Shown here: in pieces, positions 43,971 through 56,870 of the stretch
How positions within the stretch are numbered: position 1 is the stretch's first letter
Layout: each line of letters begins with the position of its first letter
Position numbers and translations under genes: made by a program
Notes under the pieces: generated by a model
Databases searched by the model: none
Told to the model about the DNA's origin: nothing
What the model saw: the letters and a program-made list of their open reading frames with translations, nothing else
Assembly (NCBI GenBank): GCA_002007465.1
Contig: LNAC01000350.1
Coordinates: 114,014 to 178,013 of the forward strand
From: Ailurus styani
Lineage: Eukaryota; Chordata; Mammalia; Carnivora; Ailuridae
Reading direction: 5' to 3'
DNA: 64,000 nucleotides

Positions 43971-44879
43971 CCACAATCTTCGCCTTAAGCACGCTTGTGG
44001 TTTAGAGCTGCTAATTTTATATGCATTTATTTTATCGTTCAGAATAAGCGTCAGGACCAGGGGAAACCTGATTCTAACCTGTTTCTACAGACCTCGGCCC
44101 ACACAACTCTGTAAAAACCGAGCTAGGAGGTGGGGGTGGGGTGGGGAACAACTCAAAACCCAACAGTTCTCTAACCCCCAAATCCCCTCGCCCCGGGTTT
44201 TCCTACACATCCTAGTAGGCTCTCAGGGCGGGTCTAGAGTGGAGCTCACTCATCTAGAAGGAGGACCGAAACCCTCGTCCCAAAGACTTCCCCCTCCTCC
44301 CCTCTCCTCTTCCCCAGCGATCCCTGAGGGGCGTACTAAAACCCGGCCAGGGAGGCAAAAAAGCCAAAGTTGATCTGAGTGTAAAAACATGGGCGCCTGA
44401 GAGCGTCGGGTGGAGTGGGGAGGGGTGACGGTGGCGGCGGGGAGCTGTGGGAGCCTCCTATTCGCAGCCTTCAGTCCGGTTTTGATAAGGGAACACACGG
44501 CTCCGGTTATTAGCCACCGTTGTGAGTGGGCCCCAAGCAAACTCGGATCGTCCCGCCCACAATCTCCGCAACAACATCTTCCCGGCAACACTGACACAAT
44601 CCGTCGTTGCTTCACCGATGTATCCCATAAAACGATGCTTAAAAAAAAAAAATCTTCGGAATAATCTTGAAACATATTTTTTTTAAAAAAAGTTACGTAA
44701 CTTTTTAGATGGTTTCTGCTTCAGGAGACTGGTTCTCGTAACTTTGGCAGTGTTTTCTTCCTTCTCCCTTCCTTCTTTCCTTCTCCCCTACTAGCCTGCC
44801 TATCCGCCTTCATGGGAACTCACGGGTTAAGAAGCTAGGCAACGTGCTATTTTGGTCAAACCTGTAATGGATTTCAGAG

Positions 44880-44990
44880 CAATTTAACAACACCTCGGTT
44901 CTCTCATCCAGAAAATGGAGATGACAGCACTAATGATGTTGAAAAGTGTTCACTGACTTGCAGTAGATTCTCAATCTTATGCTCCTCCTG
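44880..44990 (+). repeat. MIR fragment
   Basis: 'aacacctcggttctctcatcc' then 'gaaaatggagatgacagcac' as in the MIR right half. Confidence 0.45.
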
Positions 44991-45314
44991 CCCCCTTCTT
45001 CTTCACTGTGCTGAGAGGTCTCGACGCAGAGGCATCAACAAAGGTCTCATTCCCCAGGTGGAGGGGACAGGCCAATGCTCCTCCTCAGCACCAACCTGGC
45101 TTCCACTTGGCTATTTCTGGGAGTTCAACAGATCCCGTGGCCAATGCCAGATAAATCTCCCGGAGATGTAGAGACTCTGGAGAAGAGCTGGCAGCTGAAA
45201 GCCACTCTACTATGGTAGTTTGTCCCATGGAGGCACAATGAAAAACTTTTCCTCCTCTTTTGTCACTTGTTTATTTGGGGGTTAATCTGGCACATTTAAA
45301 TGCTTGGCATCCTG

Positions 45315-45358
45315 ACTCCTGTGAGTTTGTGCAAACTTCTGAATATTGTGAAAGTAGC
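45315..45358 (+). repeat. 44-bp direct repeat, copy 1
   Basis: Matches 46668-46711 at 43 of 44 bases. Core: gtttgtgcaaacttctgaat. No known repeat family recognised, and the flanks are unrelated. Confidence 0.9.
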
Positions 45359-46194
45359 AGTAATCATAGTTGTTGCTTATTGCCTGTCAGATGCCCCCCA
45401 CTGATCCTGATGTGTAAATCCCTACTTGAGTACCCTATCACTAAAGTGGGTTGGAATTCAAACCCAGAGGCCAGACTCTAGGTTGCCTTTTAACCATTCC
45501 CCAGCATTGCCTTATTTGCAATCAGTTCAAAAACAGACACCTTCAATTAATGGATTCATTTACCCATCTCAAGGTAGTTCTTTACATAGTCCAGTTGATC
45601 GGAGTTGCATCTCCAGCACAGGTAGTCTAGCTACAGGCCTCTTGCTGGCATCAGCTTCCAGAGGAGCTTCAGGCTTTCCCCAGATGCAAGGCATCTGGTA
45701 TCCAGTGGGAGACAGCGCACCCTTCCTACCCCCACTCTCGTTGTGTGGAGGTTAAATCGCGTGGAAGGATTTGGAGCGTCAAACCAGTCACAAAGGGGGA
45801 AAGTGAGCCGACCGAGGCTTTAACTTGCCGGTAAAATCTCTCTCTTCTTGCAAATTACAGAATCCAATGACTGGTCATCAGTGAGTGGATCAAAGCCTGG
45901 ATTAAACAAGTGAACATCGCTCTCTGTATCTCCTGTGTTACAAAGACCCGCGCTCACTTCTGGAACTTTTATGGGCTTGGACCAAAGTTCGGGTCCACTG
46001 CATGGAGGCTGGCAGAGGACTCGGTGCCTGGCTCTGGCTGTGCACACATCATCTCGCTGCACCCTCTCCCACCCTCTCTTGCCACTTCAGAGAAGTCTTC
46101 GGAAATAGTTTTCCCAGACACAAACGGGTGAATAAAGTTGACCCCACCAGACCTTCCTGCAGGCTGCATGCACCGTGGAGGCAGGAAACTTGTG

Positions 46195-46265
46195 CTGTTC
46201 CTGACTCTGGAACCTAGTTCAGTGCCTGGCACTGCACAATAAAGGATGGCTTTTTGAATGAAAGA
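46195..46265 (+). repeat. L2 3' end fragment
   Basis: 'gttcagtgcctggcactg', 'caataaaggatggctttttgaatgaa'-type ending of L2. Confidence 0.45.
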
Positions 46266-46667
46266 AAGTATGGGCAAGTACAGCGGGTTTCAAGCCTGTC
46301 TGTGTATTTTTAGTTCGAGCTAGCTGCTTCTTTATATTGGCACTTTCTTGTCCAGAACTTAATTTTTTTAGTCCTATAGAAGAGTGAGGCAAGGAAGGGC
46401 ATGGAGATCCTGACAATTTAAGGGAATTCCTGGACTTCACTTTTCTTTTAGAGCAAGAGACTTGCAGCCTCCATGGGATCTTCTGGCACAATGGTTCATT
46501 TTGAGCCTTCTTGAGGGTCCCTCAGACCTTGATGTTAGCAATTAAGTGGGAAACCTACTCTGGGTGCCTAAGAGGCCATACAGGTCAGAACCTCAGTCAT
46601 AGAGAAGGAGGTTATTCAGATTTGGGGTAGGACCATGTTGGACCTCAGAAGTCTCCAGGACACCCCA

Positions 46668-46711
46668 ACTCCTGTCAGTTTGTGCAAACTTCTGAATATT
46701 GTGAAAGTAGC
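46668..46711 (+). repeat. 44-bp direct repeat, copy 2
   Basis: Second copy of the 45315-45358 segment, 1353 bp away, same strand, one mismatch (gtcag for gtgag). Confidence 0.9.
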
Positions 46712-46719
46712 TGAGTAAG

Positions 46720-47860
46720 CTTGCATGGCCCCATTTTGATTGCACGCATGGAAAGGCCATACGTGTTGGCCAGACATAAGTCAGCATAAGTTTGGGCTTG
46801 CCCCGGAACCAGAAGGGGGTCTGGGTGGACAATCAAGATGGGAGCTGAGGTCATACAGAGCCAGATACTGGTGCTCTCAGACTTCCATGGCTTGGAAAGG
46901 AGATGCATGCCTGTTTTCAGTCTGTAACAAGGCAGAAGAACACGGAGGAGAGATGTGGGCTGTAGATGGAGTCTTAAACAGGACTGATGCAGTCTCTGTG
47001 CCAGGTCATAACCATGTGCCTTGGGTTCCTGGGTGGCTTGGCCTCCTCTCTTCCCAGACCCAGTCTGTCCAAGCAGGAACAGGTCCTGAGCAGGAGCAGT
47101 AGCCCCAGGACTCAGAAAGCAGCCCGGAGTCCTGGAAAAGGCTGGAAGAGGTCTCTAGACCTGGGATGGTTGCACCAGTCCCCTTGGTCTTGAATTTATC
47201 CAGACTCTAAGGGAGGAAAATGCGAGGGCTTTATCTTGAAGACTTGAGTCTCTTGCCAGACACATGAAGACAGTTTGCAAACTGAGTCACAGCTGCTACA
47301 GGGATACCAATGCGTCCAAAATCATTCAGAAGAGTGTAATCCCACCAATTTCCTTTGAGTAGCCACCCCTTCCTCTGGAAGGACTTGGAGGGGCATTTTT
47401 AAAAAGGGTTTCTTCAGGTTGCACCATCTTTCAGGAATAATGCCTTTACCTGCTTCAGCGCTTTATAGTTTGCCTTTTTATTGAGTTTCAAAGTCACTGG
47501 ACACAATGGGTAACAGTTTCATGGAGGGTTTTAATACACATGGTTTCTTTTCAAGGTTTCCTCCTCCTCCTTTCAGAATACTTCTACCCTGCTTCAATAA
47601 TTAATTTTAGGGATATTGCAGGAAAAACCTCAGGTATTAAAAAATTATCTGCATCAGCCCATGTAAATCTTTTAAAGGTCAGGGTGGGGTGAAAAGCAGT
47701 TAGTAAATGAAGTCATAATATCTGATAATTTACACTGCCCCCCTCCCAGCTATCCTGTTTCCTAAAAAGGCTTTGAATTTTTAGATATGAATGCGTACAT
47801 GTATTTACTACTCTTTTATAACAAGAAAATGCCATTTACTGTTTCACATCGCCCAGGTTT
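46720..47860. other. Intergenic upstream of LHX8
   Basis: No gene recognised. The AT-rich part at about 47560-47760 is repeat-free and may be a conserved element. Confidence 0.35.
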
Positions 47861-47869
47861 CAAATATGT

Positions 47870-48035
47870 TGTAACATATATTCCTCAGAATTATCTATGA
47901 GGTATATATTCATATGCCCAATTCACAGATGGGAAACTTAAAGCTCAGACTGAAGGGTCAAGTTGTCAGGCTAATCGAAGACAGGATACAGATGCACACC
48001 TATTCCAAGGTCTTAACCACTGTGCTTTTTATAAA
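47870..48035 (-). repeat. MIR fragment (minus)
   Basis: 'cccaattcacagatgggaaac' and 'aaggtcttaaccactgtgct' match reversed MIR. Confidence 0.55.
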
Positions 48036-48159
48036 GGATATTGTGCGAGCCTTGTGGAGTGTAAAGTGAAGTCCCCACTCCTGGCTGGTTGGACGTATGG
48101 CTCCTCCCTGTCTTCTGGAGTCCTGGAAGCTGGAATTCTCTTAGGAGTGGGGTGGGAGG

Positions 48160-49280
48160 GTGAGCGGGCGGGGACACGCGGCTGGAGGGACCTGACCTCC
48201 GCCCTTGGTCAGTTATGTAAGGCTCAGACGCCCGCGTGGAGCCAGAGGGGGGGAAAACGGACCCAAGGGATGAGAAGTTGATGGAGGATGGGGGTAGATC
48301 GCGTGCTGGGAAAACACTTTTCTCATCGCCTGCGGGTCATAAATATTGTTGTATTTCCTTGGTAACCCCACGGCCCGAGGCGGAGGCCTACAGGCTGTCT
48401 CCTGTGGGTGTGAAGCCCTTCCTCGCCGGCGGCGGCCTTTGGAGGCGACCTCCCCACACAGGGCCTCACGGCGTTCAGGACCCAGTCGTTCAGCCCCCTG
48501 GGTCTCGGTCCCAGCCCGGCTGCAGCCCGGGACTAGCCCGGAACGTCCCCGCAGCGCGGTGCACCCCGGGAGGCTCCGAGGCGTGTGGGCGCAGCGCGCC
48601 GCGAAGGGCAGACGCCCAGAAACGTGCTCTGGTCGGAAAGGCAGGCGGGGGCGGGCAGGGGGGTGCCTGCGTGAACCCCCTCCTCACTAACTCAAACTCG
48701 GGAGGAGGGTGGCCGCGGCCCGGAGACGCAGAATGCCTAGCCCAGGCCAGGCTCTGCGGCAGGCTTCTCGCCCTGGTGGGTTTGCCCCCTGCCCTCCTCG
48801 CGCCCTTTTCCGTGGGCGACCCTAGGGCGGAGGCTTCGGTTTCACATGCGAAACATTTCTCTCCTGGAATCAGATCTGGCTTCCAGAGGATGTTAGGACT
48901 TCTCTTTCCCAAGAAAGTCAGCGTCTGGAGGAGACCCAAGGCCCAAGCCCTTCTTGCCCTCAGCCGTATCTGCCCATAAATAGGTAGGTGACTCGCTCAA
49001 CGCTTCAGAAGCCCCCTAGAGTTCATCCTAGTATACCCCACAGAAAGCTGTTCAATGGAAAGGTAAAACCCAAACCCCAAGCCATCAACATAGAAGGGAA
49101 TGGGGCAAGGCCTTACTAGGCCAGAACAACGTGTGTCTGAGCTGTTCAGGAAAGTGGACAGGCTGAGGATGCCCCGTCGGGAGTGAAGGCTGGAGCGGGA
49201 GACACACGAGCTCCCTGGCCCACTAGTCTTCCTCCAGGCGCGAGGCGGACTCAGGCCGGCCGGCCGCTGGAGAGCCAGGT
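48160..49280. promoter_or_regulatory. Distal upstream CpG island
   Basis: CpG-rich block about 9 kb upstream of LHX8 exon 1. A 247-codon plus-strand open frame runs through it but resembles no protein I know and is Arg/Pro/Gly-rich, as expected from base composition. Confidence 0.6.
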
Positions 49281-49289
49281 CCTAGGGGC

Positions 49290-51680
49290 GGTAGGCTTGA
49301 CCTGAACCCAGCAGGGAAATGATTACAGCCTCAGAGGGTCTCTGCAGGGGTTCGGGTTTCTTCTACTTGACTTTAGTTTCTGTGCCAGTCCTAGTCGCTT
49401 GGTCCTTAGTACTTTCAGTACTGTTGTGTAATGCTTGGGCAAAGAGTTTTAACTGACCAGGCACTTGTATACACTCTTCTAAAAGGGGTGTGTCTGTGTG
49501 TGTCTGTGTGTGTATGAAAGGGGGAGAGAAAGAGACAGATCTATTTCTGGACTGATGAGGGTATTTTCAGTTTCAAATGATGGATAGGATGAGCCCACAG
49601 ATCTGCTAAATTTCTCTTATTTTCTTTTAATATGATTAGTGTTTTTTAATGTGTCTAATAAAATAATTTTGGCCACCCTGACAGAGATAAAATATCAATG
49701 CGTAAAGGGAAGCCAAAGCAAGAAATATGTGTGTGCCAGCCTTGGTGTGGAAAAATATTGGTAGCATTTCTCATTTGACAAGGAAATGTATTTGTTCAGT
49801 GTTTTTTTCTTCTTTTCTTTTCTTTCAGTTGGCAAGAGCATCGTTTTTAATATATATCCATGTTTATTGTTTCTGTTTGGTACTTTGGTCATTTGCGGCA
49901 CATCTGTTTCTGATATTGTTCCTGTGTTAAGCACATACTATTCTGTTAGCAAGATTTTACACCATCTGTTTAAGAAAGTTCTTGGCAGTGCTATTTGATG
50001 CCCAGTTGAACTTTAGCCAGACTTCTTCATTTTATAATGTTCTCTCAGTCCTGAGCATATATAATACACTTTAATGAAATTATGCTTTTATACTTGCTGA
50101 CAGACATCAGAAACACATTTATGCAGGTCAACAGTGGTTTAGCTAAATGTTGGATAGGAAGAACAATATTAAAATAGTAAAGATGCAAAAAATAAAAATA
50201 TTTGGAAACAAAACTTTTAAAATCAAATAATCACCCAAATAAACAACTGCCCCCCCACACACACACTGGGACACAGTGGCTACTGAGAGTTAATATATAG
50301 TTTTGATGATTTGTGTATTTCTGAAATATATATACATATATAAATGTTTTACTATATATATTAAATCTAGGAATTTGTGTTCTTGACCCTATTCCCGAGA
50401 GTGTAAACTGGCTTAAATAATAAAGTAGAAAAACATTATAATGTGACTGTATCAAATATATATTGTGTAACACATGCAGATAAACTTAATCATTGAGCCT
50501 AACTAAAGTGGTATTTTTTTTTCTTTTTATCCTATGGCCACTCATGCAGGTTTTACACAGTATTATCAAAAGCTAACAGGCAATGTTACCCACTTCTGAA
50601 CTCTTTAAAAGTAGAGCTATTTGTGACAATTCAGAAAATATTCAAGTATCATATTTGGTGGCTAAGCATATGTAGCTAATAATGGCACAAATACAAGACT
50701 GGAATTGGCTTGAAAAAGTAAATACTGGCAGCATGTTTTCAAAATCTATTCTAAAATGTAACATTCCTATTTATATATTACTTATTTTGTCTATACCTAA
50801 TTTGTATATCCTGGTATAAAGTTTTAAAAACAGTTTTACATGATATGCTAGTTATAAGCCCAGAAATATACGCCTTGACATTTGGGTTAATAAGCTTCTG
50901 ACATTCATTCTGGGAAATCAGTATTCTTCAATTGACAAAGAAGTTTGCTTTGACTGAAATCTGCCCAAAACAGCTTGTCACATTCTTTAAGTTGTTAACT
51001 GGACAGACTGCTTTTATTGTAGATGCAGTGATTAAAGGTATGCCCATTAGATAATTGCTTAGAGGTGTATAGTCTCTAGTTTTTTCTTTAAGAAAATAAA
51101 TCTTTGCTTTGGTTATTTAATTTGTATATAAAATATACTCTGGTGATATAGGTAATTGACATTATTCATGTAAGACTGTTGGAATTCAGTACTGTGTTAC
51201 TGTGAGATAAATCTGGTTGTAGAAAAGGGAGCCATTCTCATAACCTTTCTGCGTATATACACTTCTAGGAAAGTATTTATCAAGATCTATATTTTCCTTA
51301 AACTATTAAGTTAGATGTGCTGAAATGTAACCTATAAATTTTGTCTTTAATAACTGATATTACAGAGAAAAGCAAACCTTATGTATCTTCACGTATCGGG
51401 TTCCAATTAATCTGCTTAAACTATTTAATGAATAAAATAACAAACCTGATTTAGTCAATTTAGAGTTTTGCACCACCAATTTTCTATGTGCTTCTTTAAG
51501 GTCTGATGCCTTTTCCTACACATATTTAGTTCATTGTTATACTCATATAAAACCTGGGATTAGAAGAATAATTAACTAGATGTATTTTCTTAAAATTTTT
51601 TTGCAGTTACATCACTATAAAAGGGAGATGTTCTCAAAATGAATGTCAATAATTATTGAAAGAACACTGCATACATCTTT
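49290..51680. other. Intergenic, AT-rich
   Basis: A (TG)-rich run near 49488-49515, then long AT-rich unique sequence. Short open frames look random. Confidence 0.45.
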
Positions 51681-51689
51681 GTGAGTTCA

Positions 51690-51800
51690 ATTAATCAAAT
51701 GTACCAGTGGTGGGGGTATAAAGAAGAGTAAGACATGGGTGGTCCTTGCTCTCAGAAAATTTCCAATCCATTAAGGAGACTGACAAGAATACAACTAGCT
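51690..51800 (-). repeat. L2 fragment (minus)
   Basis: 'ggtccttgctctcagaaaattt' and 'aggagactgacaagaatac' resemble reversed L2. Confidence 0.4.
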
Positions 51801-51809
51801 CATCTCTGC

Positions 51810-52860
51810 ACTTATATAATGATCTCTATCTACTCCTTGGGCTCTGAATTGATAAAGTAGATGATCTTATCACGACACTTTGTATACGTTTTAAAACTTT
51901 TAAAGGCTTTCATTTGTGTGGAACAAAATGAGCAAAAATGAACTATCCCCAGAAGGCTGTATGGCTTCTGAGATAACGTATATCTTCTGTACTTTTTCAG
52001 GTATAGGAAAGGGGAAGCATTAACTTCCTGCTCCTGAAACATCTGGTCAATTATTTTGAGTCTTGCATCACAATTATTTCTTGGGTCTGTTGTAGAATCT
52101 GCTGAAAGAATAGTGGTGGGGCCCTGTATTGAGGTAGAAAAATTTTTTAGTTTGTTTAATTCAAAAATCTAAAATAGTTCTTTTCCTCTTACCACTTCGC
52201 TCTCTCCTACAAAATAATTTTATATTTTTATCACTGTAAATTCTTGTAGGTGATTGAGAAAGGAAAGGAGGATTCTCAAAGACTATCATTTAAGTCAATT
52301 TGCTATTTTTCCAGCATATATTTGCTAGCTCTGAGAATTGATTATCTTAAAACTACAGGCTGGGCTTATTTTTCACAAAAACAAATTGGGGGTTGACTAT
52401 TTAGCAGACTTTTTAGAAAGTTTTGCTTATAAAAAGGTTTATTGAGAATTTAGAGTAAAAAATGGAAATTTAAAGTTTTTTAACAACTTGTAAGAAATAA
52501 AGCCAAGTTGAATTTAATTACTCTCTGTAATACTTTTAGGGATAAATTTTTAGAGTGCAATTTTAGAGTATAATTTTCTTTTATGTACATTGATGAAAAA
52601 TATCAGGAGAGAAAGGTGTAATCATTTGATTGAATTAATTGAATGCCTTTTACCCTTGAGGAGACATTGCATTTTAATTGTCTTCTGTTTAATCATGGTT
52701 TTTGGAATAAGTCTGTATTTTGCTTTCCTTTTAGAGGACATTGCATCTCATTTTGCCTCACCATAATCACAGATCTGTTTAAGTGATCAGTTGATTCCTA
52801 CTGGGTATTGTCACACATTTCATTTCTGATTCTCCCTATTTTCCTCAGTCCCTTGCTTCC
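51810..52860. other. Intergenic, AT-rich, nothing recognised
   Basis: No gene, RNA or clear repeat. Confidence 0.4.
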
Positions 52861-52869
52861 ACTCCAGCA

Positions 52870-53030
52870 GAAGTGAAAGCTCTTACGGTTATAGTCTGCT
52901 GACCTGTAGTTCACTTTCAGCTTCTTAGCTCTGTGATGACCTTGGGCAGATCACTTAACTTTCTGAGCACCTGTTTCACCAGTTTTTTGGGGGGAAATAA
53001 GCATCATAAGAATAATTTATCATTGAAAAT
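52870..53030 (+). repeat. MIR element
   Basis: 'cttagctctgtgatgaccttggg' and 'cacttaactttctgagcacc' are the MIR core. Confidence 0.65.
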
Positions 53031-53329
53031 CTTTCTACTTTTTAATGGTAAATCACTGCTCACAGATTTTCAAGAGCTTTTCTCAAATCAGCTTTGAAAT
53101 CTTAGTTATGACTGTCCTCCAGAGGGAAATTTTTCTTCAGGTTATCCTACTGTTTAAGAGTACCATCATATCATAGTTTATTTACTAAGACTAAACTCTG
53201 ATCTCTAACCAGCAGCAGTTCCTTCTCCAACACTAGGCAGAATTATCTTAAGAAAAGTTAACTGACTCCAGGCAAGAGTAAGAATCCAGGTCTCACAAAA
53301 AGAGATTATTCCCAAACAGGCATCATTCT

Positions 53330-53420
53330 TCCAGTGCTCCTCCCGCAATCGTTACAGCCTAGCTTAAATGCTGCCTTCTCCTCAAGCATTTCCATCCAAA
53401 CTGGAGGTGATTTTTCTTTG
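53330..53420 (+). repeat. L2 fragment
   Basis: 'gcttaaatgctgccttctcc' followed by 'caagcatttcc' fits the L2 3' region. Confidence 0.45.
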
Positions 53421-54384
53421 AGCAACCATATTCATCAAGTTGGGCAGTTGCTAGCTTGTTTAATTAAGGTCCACTATAGGCACAGCTGAATGTGATTCTC
53501 CTAATGTTATAGTTCTGGCATCTTATTTTTGGTGATTCAACCTTAGAGTTTGATGTAAATGAACCCTGCTAATGATGCAGATGAGGCAGAGCTAAAAATT
53601 GGTAACATGATCTGATAGGTCATTTGTTAATAAGCTCAACATATTCTTCTTTGTGTCCTTTATTTCAAGAATACTTCTCATCCATCATGAGTATGACATT
53701 GATTTTTTGTTTGTTTTCTGGTAGTTACAGTGAATCTGGCCATCCTCTATTCTGGGCTCCTTAGGCGGTGGACTACAGTCAAGGATGAAGACTGTGGCCA
53801 TGGAAGAAACTGAAAGGGGAACTAGAACACTGTAGGCTTGGTCTGGAGCATGATGGTATTTTACTTTCTAAAAATATACACTTAAAAAAAAAGTTTTACA
53901 ATATAGTTCCTGACATTAATTATGGTGGTAAAAACACTGGCGTGGCTAACGTTTTATTTTAGGTGGTCGACATCTCGATAGTAGCTGCGTAAAACAGAAG
54001 TCTCATCATTCTGGGGATGGGATTTGTAACCTATTTCACAACTGCAGGAGATTACTTCCATTCTCCTCCAGGTATAGGTTATTTCCATATAAAGTAATTC
54101 TGTATATATATATTTTTCCAACTCATACAGAATTGTGTATTAATTGATCTCAGTGATTATCAATATCCATTGCCAAAATATTACCAGGTTGAGTGATGAA
54201 CAATGCAATTGTCATACCAACATCTCTTCCTTAGCATTGTGTTGTAAACATGCAGTTTGATTAGGATTGATCCTAACCCTAAGTCTACAAGTGCTAAACT
54301 CATGGGGGTAAACCTGTTCTCACTGTGATTGATTCAGGGATGGTTTCAGGAACTTAAGCTGTACAAAAATAGGGAAAATGTTTT

Positions 54385-54475
54385 GTTCATTGCTATATTC
54401 CCAGTACCAAGAATAGTACCTGACATACAGTGGGTGATCAGTAAGTGTTTGTTGAAAGAATGAATGAAACAAGAA
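54385..54475 (+). repeat. L2 3' end
   Basis: 'ttgttcattgctatattccc' and 'gtaagtgtttgttgaaagaa' with terminal gaatgaat is the L2 3' terminus. Confidence 0.65.
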
Positions 54476-54489
54476 AATGATCCTTGGGA

Positions 54490-55600
54490 ATTTTGTTTGA
54501 TCCTTAGAATATTAGAATGTCCCTATTCTCTGTAGATATAAACAAGGAAGCATGTAGCAAATGTACTCATTTTGTGGCCATGAAGGAAATGCCTAAGGAT
54601 GAAACAGGGAGGAGAGATGGGGGCAAAGCTCAGAAAATGAGTGAGAAACATATTCTGTGTTAACCTGTGTCTCTACTCCTATGATTTATCTTGAATTAGA
54701 TATTTTTGGTTCAACCAAGAGCATCCGGAATGATGTATTGAGAATTGTTCAAGTTGTATAGCAAAGAACAGTTAGCACCTTCTTCTTTCTCTATACATAC
54801 TGATTCTTGAAGCTAAGAGTTTAAAGACTTGAATAAAAAACTAGCACATGACAGTCTTTGACTGAATTAGGGTTTTTGGTAAAAATCCCAAGACATGTGA
54901 AATCTAAACTGTTTTCATGTTGTGGTTAAGCCAGAGCCCTTTTAACAAATCAACAAATAGTTTTAAAAATATAATTTAGTTTTTCTACGTCCAGAAGCTT
55001 AGCAAGTATTAGGTAATAATACACAGAAAACTGGAAATGTTCCTTTTAGGTAAATTTTGGTGATGTGGCTTTTTACCTTCCCTAAACTTTGTATCAGATC
55101 CTGTGTACTTAGAACACAGTGGTATACATAGTGCTAAATCAAACATTGAGGTGGCTTTAATGTAGCAACAATATTGAATATAATTTTCTTTATTGATCAG
55201 AAATAAGACATGTCTCTTATCTGTCTTTTCACTGTATTTTGAAGATCTGTTTTTAAAAATTCATAAATCTGTGGTAGAACTGTAACCTTAGCCTCTCCTC
55301 CAAAGCATTTTAACCAAAATTTAACACAAATCTGTCACAATTTGAACTTAATCTGAAGATAGGTCTGTTGTTCTCATTCTATTTGACAGAATGTTAATAA
55401 ATACTCGGAATTTAAATTTTGAAAGTTGCAGTCTGGAATGCCACTTGAAAACCCAACTGAGACAGATAATGGAGACTTTATACTAGCTCTCTACAATGAT
55501 TACCTTCCATGATCTGATCCCTACTTTCTGATTTAAATACCTATCTTCGTGCTTGGCTGTCCTTTGCCATTTCCTCTGTCTGCTACCCAATTGTCCAGGT
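54490..55600. other. Intergenic, nothing recognised
   Basis: AT-rich unique sequence. Confidence 0.4.
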
Positions 55601-55619
55601 GGGCTTATCGGAGTTCCTT

Positions 55620-55745
55620 ACTGGCTTGAAAACTTTTGAGGGCAGTAACCTTGTCTTATGAAACTTGAGATTCCTAGTGTTTTGAATAGTGGCTGTCCTG
55701 TGATGAGCAAATGGATGGATCACTGAATAAATGAATGGCTGTTTT
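55620..55745 (+). repeat. L2 3' end fragment
   Basis: 'ttttgagggcagtaaccttgt' and 'gaataaatgaatggctg' follow the L2 3' end. Confidence 0.5.
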
Positions 55746-55954
55746 TTTTGAAGGGATCTCAATGCAAATAACTTCAGTGACCAGGTAGTAACATGAATGT
55801 GGGTAGGGGCCCAATAAAATTCAATAGGGGGTGGGTAAGCCTGTGACATAACTTGCTTATGCTCATTCAAATTAATTTTTGTTTTAAAAACTGAGTGTCA
55901 AGGTACTTATGAAGGTTGCTAGTTTGGGATCTCTACATTAGGTCATCTTTTAAA

Positions 55955-56130
55955 AAAGATCTGATCTTGGAGTTAAAAGACTCAGCTCTACTTGCTAGCC
56001 TTGTGACCTTTCTATGCCTGTTTTTTGTTCAGAAAATGAAGATAACTTCTTTGACTGTCTTATAGGGTCGCTGTGATGATCAAATGAGATAATGTAGCAG
56101 AGATTTCTGAAAAAATGTATAGCAATAAAC
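55955..56130 (+). repeat. MIR element
   Basis: 'ctagccttgtgacctttct', 'cagaaaatgaagataac' and 'gggtcgctgtgatgatcaaat' in MIR order. Confidence 0.65.
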
Positions 56131-56709
56131 AGTTCTTAGGTAACCCTATGAATTTCTAGAAGCATAAATTATGGGGGACATACTGAGTGCAAACAAACAA
56201 AAAGAGCTGCAGTGATAAGGGCTCATTAGCATTTAGAGAACATAACAAAGAGTTCTGATAGAGGTTTCTATTGTAATTCATATCTAAATCCAAATGACTT
56301 GATTTTGCAACCTAGGAATTTGGAACTGCTTGGGATTTTCGAAAGAGTTTATAGAATGAGGTCCAAAAAGACTTCCTATAAAGAGAAAACTCATTGGAGA
56401 GTCTTGGTGGAATAGCAAATGGATTCAGACCCTGCTTGAATTAGAAGCTTACATATCTAGGGGTTAGCTACATTTCTCCCCCCAGATTTGTGCTGATTGT
56501 TGGTCTTCCCTTAACAGCCAGCCTCTTAGAAAGGTGAAGCCTAAAACCCTTCTATGGGGAAGGACAAAGCTGTGGCACTAAGGTTCTCTTCCCCCAAGGG
56601 GGGAGAGTAGATAGAACTTGTTTTTAAAAACACAAGAGTGTGGATAATCTAAGTGATGAGCAGAGCAGCAGTAGACCTTGTCTTCTGGCAACAAGAGAAT
56701 GGTAGAAAT

Positions 56710-56870
56710 GGCCTTCAGATATTCTGTCAAAGTATTTATTGAGTACATTCTGTGTGCCAAGCACTGTGACAGACACTAGGGACTCACCGATGAATAGAAC
56801 AGGTATCGTCCTTTCTGATTTCTTGATGCTTACAGTCAGTTTGCTGATGAAGACATTAAACAATCTACAA
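56710..56870 (-). repeat. L2 fragment (minus)
   Basis: 'gtatttattgagtacattct', 'gtgccaagcactgtgacag' and 'atgaatagaacaggtatcg' fit reversed L2. Confidence 0.5.

Noticed and set aside
43259..43988. Overlapping open frames of 137-171 codons on the plus strand and 117 on the minus
   Set aside because: CpG-island composition effect plus a 9-bp tandem repeat. All frames are similarly open and none resembles a known protein.
48236..48979. 247-codon plus-strand open frame, the longest in the window
   Set aside because: Lies in a CpG island where stop codons are rare. The product is Arg/Pro/Gly/Ala-rich with no domain, and overlapping frames on both strands look equally open. No splice structure or family resemblance.
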